A stretch of 32,520 nt of DNA, from contig JBHELD010000066.1 of NCBI GenBank assembly GCA_046263255.1, forward strand, positions 1-32,520, in the 5' to 3' direction. Below, in pieces: positions 7,178 to 15,400 of the stretch. The stretch is from JALZEG01 sp046263255 (GTDB lineage Bacteria > Actinomycetota > CADDZG01 > WHSQ01). Under the pieces are notes generated by a model that ran no database searches, was not told the DNA's origin, and was given only the letters and a program-made list of their open reading frames with translations. Each line of letters begins with the position of its first letter. The first letter of the stretch is position 1. The position numbers and the translations under genes are program-made.

Positions 7178-8674
7178 GTGAGCACCCGGTGGGAATCGCT
7201 GCTGCCCCGGCTCCACGAGATCGCCGACGTCTCCGCCGCGCTGCGGCTTCTGCATTGGGACCAGGCCGTGATCATGCCGCCGGCCGGCGGGGCCTCCCGG
7301 GCACGCGCGATCGCGACGCTCGAGGGGCTCCTCCACGAACGTATGACGGCGCCCGAGATGGGCGAAGCGCTTGCCGAGCTCCGCGACGACACGACGCTCG
7401 ACCACGAGACGCGGGCGCACGTACGCGTGCTCGCGCGCGACTACGAGAGGGCGACGAAGGTCCCGCCGGAGCTCGTGAAGGCGCTGGCCGAGCTGGAGGG
7501 CCTCGCGTACCAGGCGTGGACGGAGGCGAAGCCCGCGTCGGACTTCTCGATCCTGCGCCCGCACCTCGAGCGGATGGTCGCGCTGAAGAAGGAGCAGGCC
7601 GACGCGCTGGGGTGGGAGGGTGAACGGTACGACGCGCTGCTCGACACCTACGAGCCCGACATGACGACGGCCGAGGTCGAGGCGATGTTCGCGGAGCTGA
7701 CGAACGGTCTGCGGCCGCTCGTCGAGGAGGTCGTCGCCGCGGCCCCCGACATGCCGGAGTTCCTCACGCGGACGTACGACCCCGCCAAGCAGGAGGCGTT
7801 CTCGCAGTGGCTGGTCGTCAAGCTCGGCTTCGACACGCACGGCGGACGCCTCGACACGTCGCCGCACCCGTTCACCGCGCAGATCGCGCCGGGGGACGTG
7901 CGCCAGACGACGAAGGCCGACCCGCGGGACCTGACGATGTCGATCTTCGCCACGATCCACGAGACCGGACACGCGCTCTACGAGCAGGGCATTCCCGAGA
8001 CCCTCGCGGGACTTCCGGCGGGGCACGCACCGTCTCTGGGCCTCCACGAGTCGCAGTCGCGCATGTGGGAGAACCAGGTCGGGCGCAGCCGTCCGTTCAC
8101 GGAGTTCATGCTCCCCCACCTGAAGGAGCACTTCCCCGAAGAGCTCGGCATGATCACGCCGGACGAGTTCTACACGGGCGCGAACCACCCGCGGCGGACG
8201 CTGATCCGCGTGACCGCCGACGAGCTCACCTACAACCTCCACGTCGCGCTCCGGTTCGAGATCGAGCTCGCGCTCTTCCGGGACGAGCTTGCGGTCGCGG
8301 ACCTCCCTGACGCGTGGGACTCGGGGATGGAGAAGCACCTCGGCATCCGTCCGGAGAGACATGCGGACGGCATCCTGCAGGACATGCACTGGTCGATCGG
8401 CGCGCTCGGCTACTTCCCGACCTACACGCTGGGAAACCTCTACGCGGCGGCGTTCTACGCGCGGGCGCGTCGAGACCTGCCCGATCTCGATTCGAACCTC
8501 CGCCGCGGCGACGCCTCGCGGCTGCTGCAGTGGATGCGCGAGAAGATCCACTCGCAGGCATACCTGAAACCGGCGAAGGAGCTGGGCGAGGAGGTTCTCG
8601 GGGGCCCGCTCGGGGCGCGGCCGTTCCTGGACTACGTCGGGGAGAAGTTCAGGACCCTGTACGAAGGTCCCTGA
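7178..8674 (+). CDS. M32 family metallocarboxypeptidase (carboxypeptidase Taq type)
   Basis: A zinc carboxypeptidase of 498 residues, cytoplasmic with no signal peptide, removing C-terminal residues from peptides. The zinc motif is HETGH (His261, Glu262, His265), followed by HESQSRMWENQVGRS with the third ligand Glu291. The downstream tyrosine-rich region LRFEIELALF and the closing block GALGYFPTYTLGN are typical of M32. I prefer GTG 7178 (MSTRWESLLPRLHE). An in-frame GTG at 7151 would add nine residues and reach almost to the divergent phosphatase start. The ribosome site is poor for both. The 3' end overlaps tsaC by 26 bases on the opposite strand. Confidence 0.93.
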   Translation: MSTRWESLLPRLHEIADVSAALRLLHWDQAVIMPPAGGASRARAIATLEGLLHERMTAPEMGEALAELRDDTTLDHETRAHVRVLARDYERATKVPPELVKALAELEGLAYQAWTEAKPASDFSILRPHLERMVALKKEQADALGWEGERYDALLDTYEPDMTTAEVEAMFAELTNGLRPLVEEVVAAAPDMPEFLTRTYDPAKQEAFSQWLVVKLGFDTHGGRLDTSPHPFTAQIAPGDVRQTTKADPRDLTMSIFATIHETGHALYEQGIPETLAGLPAGHAPSLGLHESQSRMWENQVGRSRPFTEFMLPHLKEHFPEELGMITPDEFYTGANHPRRTLIRVTADELTYNLHVALRFEIELALFRDELAVADLPDAWDSGMEKHLGIRPERHADGILQDMHWSIGALGYFPTYTLGNLYAAAFYARARRDLPDLDSNLRRGDASRLLQWMREKIHSQAYLKPAKELGEEVLGGPLGARPFLDYVGEKFRTLYEGP

Positions 8675-9233
8675 GCCACTCGAGCACCTGCTCGACGGGA
8701 AGCTCTCCCTCCCGCAGGACCCGCGGCTCCCCGACGAGGCTAACGACCGTCGACGGCCGGCCGTCGCAAATCCCGCCGTCGAGGCATACCGTTCCCGGCC
8801 ACAGGTCGCGCGCGGCCGCGCACGTCTTCGCCGGCGGCTCACCCGAGATGTTCGCGCTGGTGACCGCCAGCGGGCCCGTCAGGCGCAGCAGCTCGAGCGT
8901 CAGCTCGTGGTCCGGGATGCGAACGGCGACGGTGCTCGGATCGGTGCCGCCGAGATCGGCGGTGAAGTCGCTCGCGCGCGGGACCACCACCGTGAGCGGC
9001 CCCGGCCATGCCTTCTGCGCGAGCGACAAGGCGACGTCGTCGAGCTCCGCCACCCCGAGGAGCCGAGCGACGTCGGAGCCCAGGACGGGCAGTGCCTTCT
9101 CGATGGGTCGTCTCTTGAGCTCGAAGACGCGGCGAGCCCTCACGGGAAGGGCTCCTACTCCGTACACGGTATCCGTCGGCAGGATCGCGACGTCCCCGTC
9201 CCGGATTGCGGCTGCTACGTCTGCGAGGTCCAT
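8649..9233 (-). CDS. tsaC: Threonylcarbamoyl-AMP synthase (TsaC/YrdC/Sua5 family)
   Basis: Makes threonylcarbamoyl-AMP from threonine, bicarbonate and ATP for the t6A37 modification of ANN-decoding tRNAs. Recognisable blocks are LPTDTVYG (18-25), KRRPIEKALPV with Lys40 and Lys46, PGPLTVVV, VAVRIPDH and TSANISGEPP (Ser126-Ala-Asn). At 194 residues it has only the YrdC domain and lacks the C-terminal Sua5 domain. The start overlaps prmC by 19 bases, so prfA, prmC and tsaC form one operon in the classical order. It converges with and overlaps the M32 gene. Confidence 0.94.
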   Translation of the reverse strand: MDLADVAAAIRDGDVAILPTDTVYGVGALPVRARRVFELKRRPIEKALPVLGSDVARLLGVAELDDVALSLAQKAWPGPLTVVVPRASDFTADLGGTDPSTVAVRIPDHELTLELLRLTGPLAVTSANISGEPPAKTCAAARDLWPGTVCLDGGICDGRPSTVVSLVGEPRVLREGELPVEQVLEWLRDLRTGS

Positions 9234-9997
9234 CGACCTTCGGCGATCCTGTCCCTGCCGTTCAGGTCCTTGCGCACGTCGACGTCGCGGAAGCCGCGGG
9301 CGGAGAGCAGCCCGGTTGCCGCGGCCCCCTGCGTCTCCCCGATCTCGAGGAGGACCCATCCCCCCGGCCGGAGCCACTCCGGAGCCGACCCGACGATGCG
9401 CCGAATGACCGACGTTCCCGATCCGGGGGCGAACAACGCGTCCGGAGGCTCGTGGTCCACCACTTCGCGCGGCAACAGCTCGCGCTCCGTCTCGTCGACG
9501 TAAGGCGGATTCGAGACCACGACGTCGACGGCACCCACAAGGTCGGGCGGAAGAGGCTCGAACAGGTCGCCCACGAGAAGCTCGACGCGTAGCCCGGACG
9601 CGCGCCGGTTCTCGGTCGCCCACCGCACAGCCGCCGGTGCCACCTCCGTGGCGATCACGCGCGCGTCGCGCCGCTCGTCCGCGACGGACAGCGCGATCGC
9701 TCCGGACCCGGTGCACAGGTCCACGAGAATCCCGCGAGGCGGCAGAAGCTCCATCGCCCGCTCCGCGACCAGCTCCGTCTCGGGACGCGGGATGAAGACT
9801 CCCGGCCCCACCCGGAGCTCGAGCCGCCGGAACGCCGCCGTGCCGAGGACGTACTGGAGCGGCTCGCCCGCGGCCCGCCTGCGGATCAACGCGCCGACGT
9901 CGCGGCCCCCCGCGGCCCGGCGGATCCACCTCGCCTCTGCGTCGGGCGACTCGATGCCTGCCGCGGCGAGCTCGGCCCGGATGTCCCGGAGGCTCAG
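9215..9997 (-). CDS. prmC: Peptide chain release factor N5-glutamine methyltransferase
   Basis: SAM-dependent methyltransferase that methylates the GGQ glutamine of the release factors, including the product of the gene just upstream. NPPY is at residues 163-166 (VVSNPPYVDE), the SAM loop VDLCTGSGA at 92-100, and FIPRPETE at 69-76. The 260-residue length fits the family. No ATG, GTG or TTG exists in frame near the proper N-terminus: upstream the frame has none close by, and the first downstream TTG would remove the N-terminal domain. A CTG at 9997-9995 overlaps the prfA stop as CTGA, mimicking the usual ATGA coupling, and gives the expected beginning (MSLRDIRAELAAAGIESP). I take it as the start. 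Confidence 0.92.
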   Translation of the reverse strand: MSLRDIRAELAAAGIESPDAEARWIRRAAGGRDVGALIRRRAAGEPLQYVLGTAAFRRLELRVGPGVFIPRPETELVAERAMELLPPRGILVDLCTGSGAIALSVADERRDARVIATEVAPAAVRWATENRRASGLRVELLVGDLFEPLPPDLVGAVDVVVSNPPYVDETERELLPREVVDHEPPDALFAPGSGTSVIRRIVGSAPEWLRPGGWVLLEIGETQGAAATGLLSARGFRDVDVRKDLNGRDRIAEGRWTSQT

Positions 9998-11064
9998 GAT
10001 CCCTCGTCTCCCAGCGACTCCGCCCGGTCGCTCCTCGCCAGCGCGTCGATCATGTCGTCGAGGTCCCCCTCGAGGATCTCGCCGAGGCGATGGGCCGTGT
10101 AGCCGATCCGGTGGTCGGTCACGCGGTTGTCGGGGAAGTTGTAGGTCCTGATCCGCTCGGAGCGGTCGGCCGTCCGCACCTGCGACTTGCGCTCCTCCGC
10201 CATCGCGCGCTGCTGCGCTTCCTGCTTGGCCTGCAGCAGCCGCGCCCGCAGGATCCTCATCGCCTTGGCCTTGTTCTGGAGCTGCGACTTCTCGTCCTGG
10301 CAGGCGACCTCTACGCCGGTGGGAAGGTGCTTGATCCTCACGGCGGAGTCGGTCGTGTTCACCGACTGCCCCCCGGGCCCGCTCGACCTGTACACGTCGA
10401 TCTTCAGGTCGCTCGGGTCGATCTGGACGTCGACCTCCTCCGCCTCGGGAAGGACGAGCACCCCCACCGCCGAGGTATGGATACGCCCGCTCGACTCCGT
10501 CACCGGCACGCGCTGCACGCGATGGACCCCCGCCTCGTGCTTGAGGCGCGAGTACGCCCCCTTGCCCTTGACCGCGAAGGTGATCTCCTTGAAGCCATTC
10601 ACGCCGGTCTCGTTCGAGTTCAGGACCTCGGTCTTCCACCGGTTCCGCTCCGCGTGGCGGGCGTACATCCGGTAGAGGTCGGCGGCGAAGAGACCGGCCT
10701 CGTCGCCCCCGGCCCCCGCACGGATCTCGACGATCACGTCCTTGTCGTCGTTCGGATCCTTCGGCACGAGCGCGGCGGCGATCTCCTCGGCGAGCGCGTC
10801 GCGCGCCTGGCTCTGCGTGGCGATCTCCTCCTCGAGGTAGCTTCGCTCGTCCGGCGCGGCCCCCGACAGCAGCTCCTTCGCCTGCTCGATGTCGTCGGAC
10901 GCCTCGCGATAGCGGCGCCATGCGTCGACGGTCGGGCGCAGCTCCGCATGCTCCTTCCCGAGGGTCCGCATCTCCTCCGGACGGAGAGCCGGGGCGGCGA
11001 GCAGACGCTCGACCTCCTGGAAGCGCGTCTCCATCGCGTTCAGCCTGTCTTCAGGCAGCTGCAT
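9994..11064 (-). CDS. prfA: Peptide chain release factor 1
   Basis: RF1 recognises UAA and UAG and triggers peptide release at the ribosome. The codon-reading tripeptide is PVT at 187-189 (RVPVTESSGRIHTSA), which marks RF1 rather than RF2. The catalytic GGQ is at 231-233 in SSGPGGQSVNTTDSA. The tail EERKSQVRTADRSERIRTYN is typical. I use ATG 11064 (MQLPEDRLNAMETR, 356 residues). Another in-frame ATG at 11076 would add four residues; neither has an ideal ribosome site. The first codons lie directly next to a set of tandem palindromes. Confidence 0.95.
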   Translation of the reverse strand: MQLPEDRLNAMETRFQEVERLLAAPALRPEEMRTLGKEHAELRPTVDAWRRYREASDDIEQAKELLSGAAPDERSYLEEEIATQSQARDALAEEIAAALVPKDPNDDKDVIVEIRAGAGGDEAGLFAADLYRMYARHAERNRWKTEVLNSNETGVNGFKEITFAVKGKGAYSRLKHEAGVHRVQRVPVTESSGRIHTSAVGVLVLPEAEEVDVQIDPSDLKIDVYRSSGPGGQSVNTTDSAVRIKHLPTGVEVACQDEKSQLQNKAKAMRILRARLLQAKQEAQQRAMAEERKSQVRTADRSERIRTYNFPDNRVTDHRIGYTAHRLGEILEGDLDDMIDALARSDRAESLGDEGS

Positions 11065-11076
11065 CTCGCCGTCCAT

Positions 11077-11172
11077 TCCTTGGAGGATCGCCCAGGCGAT
11101 CCTCGTCGTTCTTGGAGGATCGCCCAGCGATCCTTCGTCTTCTTGGAGGATCGCCCAGGCGATCCTTCGTCG
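11077..11172. repeat. Three tandem palindromic units before prfA
   Basis: Units at about 11077-11109, 11110-11140 and 11141-11172 (33, 31 and 32 bases), each containing CTTGGAGGATCGCC and an inverted partner. Arms are perfect in every unit: ten bases (GAGGATCGCC/GGCGATCCTC) in the first, eight around CCA in the second, nine in the third. The second unit has lost a base, yet its hairpin stays perfect. The block fills the region just upstream of the prfA start (minus strand) and lies about 180 bases before the divergent PhoD-like gene. Confidence 0.9.
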
Positions 11173-11352
11173 CTCTCCGTCGCCCGGGGTCCTGCGGTCC
11201 GGCCCCGGGGTCGATTGGGCTATCTTCGGCCCCCGAAAAATGGGCCGCGAGCGGCCGGATGGGGATGCCGGGTCGGTCTTCTCAGGATACACCTGGCCCT
11301 TTGCGGCCTTCCTGTAGTAGTCATTGGCCGGAAGCGACCGAGGGAAACGCAG

Positions 11353-13335
11353 ATGGGCACCACGAGACGCACGTTCATCGGAGGCGTGGCCGCGGCGGGA
11401 GCCGCCGTTGCGGCCCGCGCCGTGCCCGCCCTCGCCCGCCGGCGCAGGAGCAAGAAGCCAGAGCCGAAGTGGTTGTTCCGCGACCGTTTCCGGCGCCGCG
11501 ACGCGGCCGGCTGGGGCTGGCCCTGGTTCAACCAGAGGTACGGCCGGCGCTGGGTCGTGTCGGAGCGCAGGGGCATCTACCGTCTGCCGCCGACGGAGAA
11601 CTCGGTGTACTACCGGCCCAACCCCATCCTCGTGCTGGACCACGACGTCGCGAACGTCGACCTCCGCGCGACGATCTCGATGTCCAACGCGTCCGCGCGC
11701 TTCGGGCTCGTGACGCGCGCCCGCGGGTACGCCGATTACTACGCCGCCCACGTAGGTCCCGGCAATCACCTCCGCCTGACGCGCTGTGGCCACCACGACG
11801 AGAAGGTCCTCGCTCGCAAGCCCCTGTACGTCGAGGCGAACCGGAGGTACCGGATCCGCTTCCACATCCGCGGCTCGGGACCCGTCCGGCTGAAGGTCAA
11901 GGCGTGGCCGGTGACCGAGCCGGAGCCGGCGCGCTGGAACGTCGACGTCACCGACGCGTCGCCGGGCGCGCTCACGGATGCAGGGCCCTTCGGGATGTTC
12001 GCGGAGCACGCGGTCGACGGCCGCGGCGCGGCGCTGCGCGTCAGCGACGTCGTCGCGTGGTCCCAGGACCGCCGGTCGTACACCGCCCCCTCGATCACTT
12101 ACTCGATGGCGGGGCCGGTGCAGGACGCCCGCTCGAAGGTGGTGGCGAAGTCGGCGGTCCCCGCGCGGATCGGCTTCGAGTACGGGACCGACGCGACGTT
12201 CACGCAGGACGTCCGGCGCGCCGGCGCCGGCCACAGCTCGGACCGCGCGCAGACCGCCGCGACGAAGCTCGACCTCGCCGGGTTCAAGCCGGCGTCGGTC
12301 GTCCACTGGAGGGCCTGGGCGGAGCGGCGCAACGTCCGCGTCTACGGTCCCCCGTCCAGCTTCCGCATGCCTCCCGACTCCGGGCTGCCTGTCCGCTTCG
12401 CGTTCGGCTCGTGCACGCGCTGGCAGCCGTCGCCGCGACGGTCGTTCGAGCACGCACGGCTGCAGCTCCCGGACTTCTACCTCCACCAGGGCGACTTCGG
12501 CTACGTCCCGCACCGCGTGATCGCGCATGCGCCGGATACGTACCAGGACCACTGGGTGCGGATGATGATGGACCCCGGGTTCGCCGCGCTCACTCGCTCG
12601 GTCCCGATCGCGCTGTCGCAGGACGACGCGGACTACGGGACGAACCTCGCGGACGCGCACACGCTGAGACGGTTCACGATCCGTGCCCACGACGAGCTCA
12701 CCGCGAATCCCCGCACCGCGTACTTCACGTTCCGGTACGGCGACGTCGCGGTGTTCGTAATCGACGCACGCCGTTACTCGACGGGGAAGAAGGTCGAGCC
12801 GGAGCGTCGCTCGAAGCTGGGGGCCGCGCAGAAGCAGTGGCTGTTCGACGAGATGCAGAGGGCCGCCGACGACGACGCCGGGCTGCTCGTCGTCGCGTCG
12901 CCGCAGGCGTTCGGCTCCGACCACAGCCCCGCGTCGTGGCGGAGGAACTTCGCCGACGAGTGGAGCGAGCTCATGGACTTCTTCGACTCGGTCGGGGCGC
13001 CGGTCCTGATCGTGTCGGGGGACGCCCACGGCCACCGGCTGCACGAGTACCCGCAGAAGAGCCTCGACCCGAGCGTCCCGAGGATCGTCGAGTTCGTCTC
13101 CTCCGGCACCGAGCAGAATCGCTTCAGCGACGAGATCGATCCGGACGTGCTCCTGCGGCAGGCCAAGGGCTCGGGGTTCGGTCTGGTCGAGCTGGGCCCC
13201 GAGGAGACCCGGGCAGGGCAGCGGACGCGGACGCTGACGCTCACGGCGCTGAAGAGCAGTGACGGGACCCCGATGTGGACCCCGCAGCGCTACCTGATCG
13301 TGCGGGGCGTCGGGATCCTCCCGGTGATCCTGTAG
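11353..13335 (+). CDS. Tat-exported PhoD-like metallophosphatase with extra N-terminal domain
   Basis: A 660-residue secreted protein. Residues 4-9 (TRRTFI) form a twin-arginine signal followed by an Ala-rich stretch ending near ALA. Residues about 40-235 look like a beta-sandwich (LamG/GH16-like) domain, starting LFRDRF and including a FGLVTRARGYADYY block. Residues about 248-345 resemble the PhoD N-terminal fibronectin-like domain. The phosphatase domain begins at RFAFGSCTRW (Cys354), with HQGDFGY (Asp381, Tyr384), QDDADYGTN (424-431) and SGDAHGH (Asp557, His559). The family usually has DDH at 424-426; here Ala replaces the His. Likely a phosphodiesterase or alkaline phosphatase; substrate unknown. 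GAGGGA before the ATG supports the start. Confidence 0.85.
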   Translation: MGTTRRTFIGGVAAAGAAVAARAVPALARRRRSKKPEPKWLFRDRFRRRDAAGWGWPWFNQRYGRRWVVSERRGIYRLPPTENSVYYRPNPILVLDHDVANVDLRATISMSNASARFGLVTRARGYADYYAAHVGPGNHLRLTRCGHHDEKVLARKPLYVEANRRYRIRFHIRGSGPVRLKVKAWPVTEPEPARWNVDVTDASPGALTDAGPFGMFAEHAVDGRGAALRVSDVVAWSQDRRSYTAPSITYSMAGPVQDARSKVVAKSAVPARIGFEYGTDATFTQDVRRAGAGHSSDRAQTAATKLDLAGFKPASVVHWRAWAERRNVRVYGPPSSFRMPPDSGLPVRFAFGSCTRWQPSPRRSFEHARLQLPDFYLHQGDFGYVPHRVIAHAPDTYQDHWVRMMMDPGFAALTRSVPIALSQDDADYGTNLADAHTLRRFTIRAHDELTANPRTAYFTFRYGDVAVFVIDARRYSTGKKVEPERRSKLGAAQKQWLFDEMQRAADDDAGLLVVASPQAFGSDHSPASWRRNFADEWSELMDFFDSVGAPVLIVSGDAHGHRLHEYPQKSLDPSVPRIVEFVSSGTEQNRFSDEIDPDVLLRQAKGSGFGLVELGPEETRAGQRTRTLTLTALKSSDGTPMWTPQRYLIVRGVGILPVIL

Positions 13336-13351
13336 CGGCCCCCGAGGCCGC
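13335..13351. terminator. Hairpin between the convergent PhoD-like and lipoprotein genes
   Basis: GCGGCC and GGCCGC form a six-base stem around a five-base loop. It begins on the last base of the PhoD-like stop codon and ends three bases before the opposing stop. It has no clear T tract, but the place suits a bidirectional terminator. Confidence 0.4.
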
Positions 13352-13353
13352 GC

Positions 13354-14034
13354 TCAAACTTCGCAGTCGATGCGGCCGCACGCGGCCCGGAACACGCGCC
13401 GCGAGACGATCTCGGTGGGAGCCTCGACGGTCGCTCCGAACGCGTAGATGAAGACGCCTTCGGATACGAAGAAGGCGACGCTCTCGGTGCTCTCGCCGGG
13501 CTCGTGCATGTAGATGCCGTTCCCGCCGAGCGTCCCCCTGGAATTCTGCGGGTTCGACCCGAGGAACTCGCGCCCCAGCTCGTAGGCGAACTGCTCGATC
13601 GTCGCCCCTTCCGGGAGCTCGTAAGAGACGGCGGCCAGGCGTACGGGAACGGAAGCGCCGTCGGGCGTCACCACGGCTCTCACGGCGATCTGCACGTCTT
13701 CGAGGCCTCCGAACACCGGACGAAGCCTCTGCTCCAGCCCTTTCTGCAGCGTCGCCGACACCGGGTCGAAGCGGAACCCTCTGACGGGCTCGAACAGGGC
13801 CTCCAGCCCCGGCGCGGTGGAGGCGGACGGCGAGGGTGAGGGCGTTGCTGGGACGGCCGTGGCGGCGGGCGGGCGGGGCGAAGGATCGAGGGTCTCGTCG
13901 GCCGGGCTGCAGCCGGCGAGGGAAAAGAGCGCCGTCGCGACGACGACCGCGGCCCCCTCGCATCGGAGCCGGCGCCGTCCCACCGTAGCCGGGCGACCTA
14001 CCCCCACTCTTCCCACGAGGTCAGGATCTCGCAT
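13354..14034 (-). CDS. Predicted lipoprotein of unknown function
   Basis: A lipobox LAGC (Cys42) follows a hydrophobic stretch (AAVVVATALFSLAGC), so the mature protein should be lipid-anchored outside the membrane. Residues about 50-76 are a Pro/Ser/Ala/Thr linker. The remaining 150 residues form a compact domain with the segments GFRFDPVSATLQKGLEQRL and GTLGGNGIYMHEPGES; I do not recognise a family. The start is uncertain: the 41 residues before the Cys are long for a signal peptide, and a GTG giving MGRRRLRCEGAAVVV would fit better. It is the last gene of the group below DUF1385. Confidence 0.7.
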   Translation of the reverse strand: MRDPDLVGRVGVGRPATVGRRRLRCEGAAVVVATALFSLAGCSPADETLDPSPRPPAATAVPATPSPSPSASTAPGLEALFEPVRGFRFDPVSATLQKGLEQRLRPVFGGLEDVQIAVRAVVTPDGASVPVRLAAVSYELPEGATIEQFAYELGREFLGSNPQNSRGTLGGNGIYMHEPGESTESVAFFVSEGVFIYAFGATVEAPTEIVSRRVFRAACGRIDCEV

Positions 14035-14085
14035 CCGGCGCGTGACGAAAGCGTCCCCGCGCGGTGCTCCTCGAACGAGGACGAC

Positions 14086-15036
14086 CTAGGCGACCGGCGA
14101 GTCGGGGACGTCGGCCCCCTTCGGTGCGTCGACGTCGGCCGCCACGGCCTCCATCGCCGCGATCGCGACCTCGATCTGGTCCAGCGACGGCGGCTTGGTC
14201 GTGATCCTCTGCAGCGCCAGACCGGGGAGCATCGAGATCCGGAAGAACAGCGACCTCTCGTTCTTCGACGCGAGCTTTATCGCCTCGTAAGAGATCCCCG
14301 CGAGGACGGGGATCGCCGCGATGCGGATCGCGATGCGGGGGAGCAGCCCGAGGTCGGCGAAGAAGACGTCGATGACGAAGTGGGCGATGATCGTCAAGAA
14401 GAGCACGATGAACAGGAAGTTCGTCCCGCAGCGGACGTGGAGGGTCGAGTACTTCTCGTCGATCAGCTGCGGGTCGAGCGGGTCGCCGTTCTCGTACGCG
14501 TAGATCGTCTTGTGCTCGGCCCCGTGGTACTGGAAGACGCGGCGGACGTCCTTCATCAGCCCGATCAAAAGCAGGTACCCGACGAACATCCCCAGCCGGA
14601 TCCCGCCCTCGATGAGGTTCGCGACGAGCGGCCGTTCCTCGGCCAGGTTGCCCACCAGGCCTTCGATCGCCCTGGTGCCGAGGACCGGCAATGCGATGAA
14701 GATCGCCGAGAAGAGGACCATCGCCGTGCCGAGGGTCCAGCCGAGGGTCTTCTCGGAGACCTCCTCCTCTTCGTCGAGCGCGTGGTTCGCCGAGATCATC
14801 AGGGCCTTGATCCCGATCGCGAGCGACTCGCCCAGGACGAGGCACCCGCGCGCGAGCGGCCACTTCAGCCACGGATGGCGCTCCGCGATGCCCGGGAGTG
14901 GGTGCTTCTCGACTGCGATCGACTCGTCCGGCTTCCGGCACGCGACGGACCACGACGCCGGCCCCCGCATCATCACGCCTTCGAGCACGGCCTGGCCGCC
15001 GATCGAAGGCCTCGTGGCCGGGGTCTGATCGCTCAT
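14086..15036 (-). CDS. DUF1385 (YqhQ-like) membrane protein
   Basis: A 316-residue integral membrane protein with the DUF1385 signature GGQAVLEGVMMRGP at residues 13-26 and the histidine block QYHGAEHKTIYAYENG near 168-183. Several helices follow, including LRCGTNFLF-like and GISYEAIKLASKNERS segments. The family is often annotated as a predicted metal-dependent enzyme, but its role is unknown. Genes of this family commonly lie between rpmE and prfA, which is nearly the arrangement here (a lipoprotein and the PhoD-like gene intervene). The last 40 residues are acidic and low complexity. Confidence 0.88.
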   Translation of the reverse strand: MSDQTPATRPSIGGQAVLEGVMMRGPASWSVACRKPDESIAVEKHPLPGIAERHPWLKWPLARGCLVLGESLAIGIKALMISANHALDEEEEVSEKTLGWTLGTAMVLFSAIFIALPVLGTRAIEGLVGNLAEERPLVANLIEGGIRLGMFVGYLLLIGLMKDVRRVFQYHGAEHKTIYAYENGDPLDPQLIDEKYSTLHVRCGTNFLFIVLFLTIIAHFVIDVFFADLGLLPRIAIRIAAIPVLAGISYEAIKLASKNERSLFFRISMLPGLALQRITTKPPSLDQIEVAIAAMEAVAADVDAPKGADVPDSPVA

Positions 15037-15076
15037 CCGGTGAGTCTAGTGATCCTTCGGTAGGCCCGTGCGGCGT

Positions 15077-15097
15077 GAGTTGCGGAAATCGCAACTC
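15077..15097. terminator. Hairpin after rpmE
   Basis: GAGTTGCG and CGCAACTC make a perfect eight-base stem around a five-base loop, about 25 bases past the rpmE stop and 40 bases before the DUF1385 start. There is no T tract on the minus strand, so it could be a terminator, a processing or stability hairpin, or a protein site. Confidence 0.4.
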
Positions 15098-15121
15098 CTG
15101 CCGCAGCGGAGCGCGCCGGGG

Positions 15122-15400
15122 CTATTCGCTGGAGCCGGGCGTTGCGGTCGCGTCCGCCGTCGCGGGCTCGCCCTCGGCCCCCTCGGGTGCCCGAGCCTTC
15201 GCGCGGCTCGCGTACTTCTTCTGGAACCTCTCGACGCGGCCCCCGGTGTCGACGAGCTTCTGCTTGCCCGTGTAGAAGGGATGACACTGGTTGCAGAGCT
15301 CGACGTGCAGCTCCGGCTTCACGGAGCGTGTCGTGAAGGTGTTCCCGCACGAGCAGGTGACCTTCGTCTCGACGTAGTCCGGGTGGATCCCCTGCTTCAT
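15122..15400 (-). CDS. rpmE: 50S ribosomal protein L31, zinc-binding form
   Basis: L31 of the C+ type: Cys16, Cys18, Cys36 and Cys39 (TCSCGN and LCNQCHPFYTGKQKL) bind zinc. It starts MKQGIHPDY as usual. The total length is 92 residues, longer than the standard 66-75, because of an Ala/Glu/Thr-rich tail after KKYASRAKA. The zinc form suggests that a zinc-free paralogue may exist elsewhere for zinc starvation. The ATG overlaps the stop of the small membrane-protein gene upstream (ATGA), and GAGGACGAG gives a ribosome site. It follows rho, the standard actinobacterial order. Confidence 0.96.
   Translation of the reverse strand: MKQGIHPDYVETKVTCSCGNTFTTRSVKPELHVELCNQCHPFYTGKQKLVDTGGRVERFQKKYASRAKARAPEGAEGEPATADATATPGSSE

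Noticed and set aside
7142..8842. Long minus-strand frame antisense to the M32 peptidase
   Set aside because: It is Arg/Val/Leu-rich as expected for the mirror of a high-GC gene, has no recognisable domain, and overlaps a clear enzyme with its zinc motif.
11077..11172. CRISPR array before prfA
   Set aside because: Units are contiguous with no spacers and only three copies are present.
11243..11256. GGCCGC/GCGGCC inverted repeat as a terminator
   Set aside because: It lies between divergent promoters with no T tract and is short and GC-rich.
10090..11340. Long plus-strand open frame antisense to prfA that joins the PhoD-like gene
   Set aside because: The part antisense to prfA is a codon-bias shadow. 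The PhoD-like protein starts at 11353 with a Tat signal and a ribosome site, and the upstream residues show no protein pattern.
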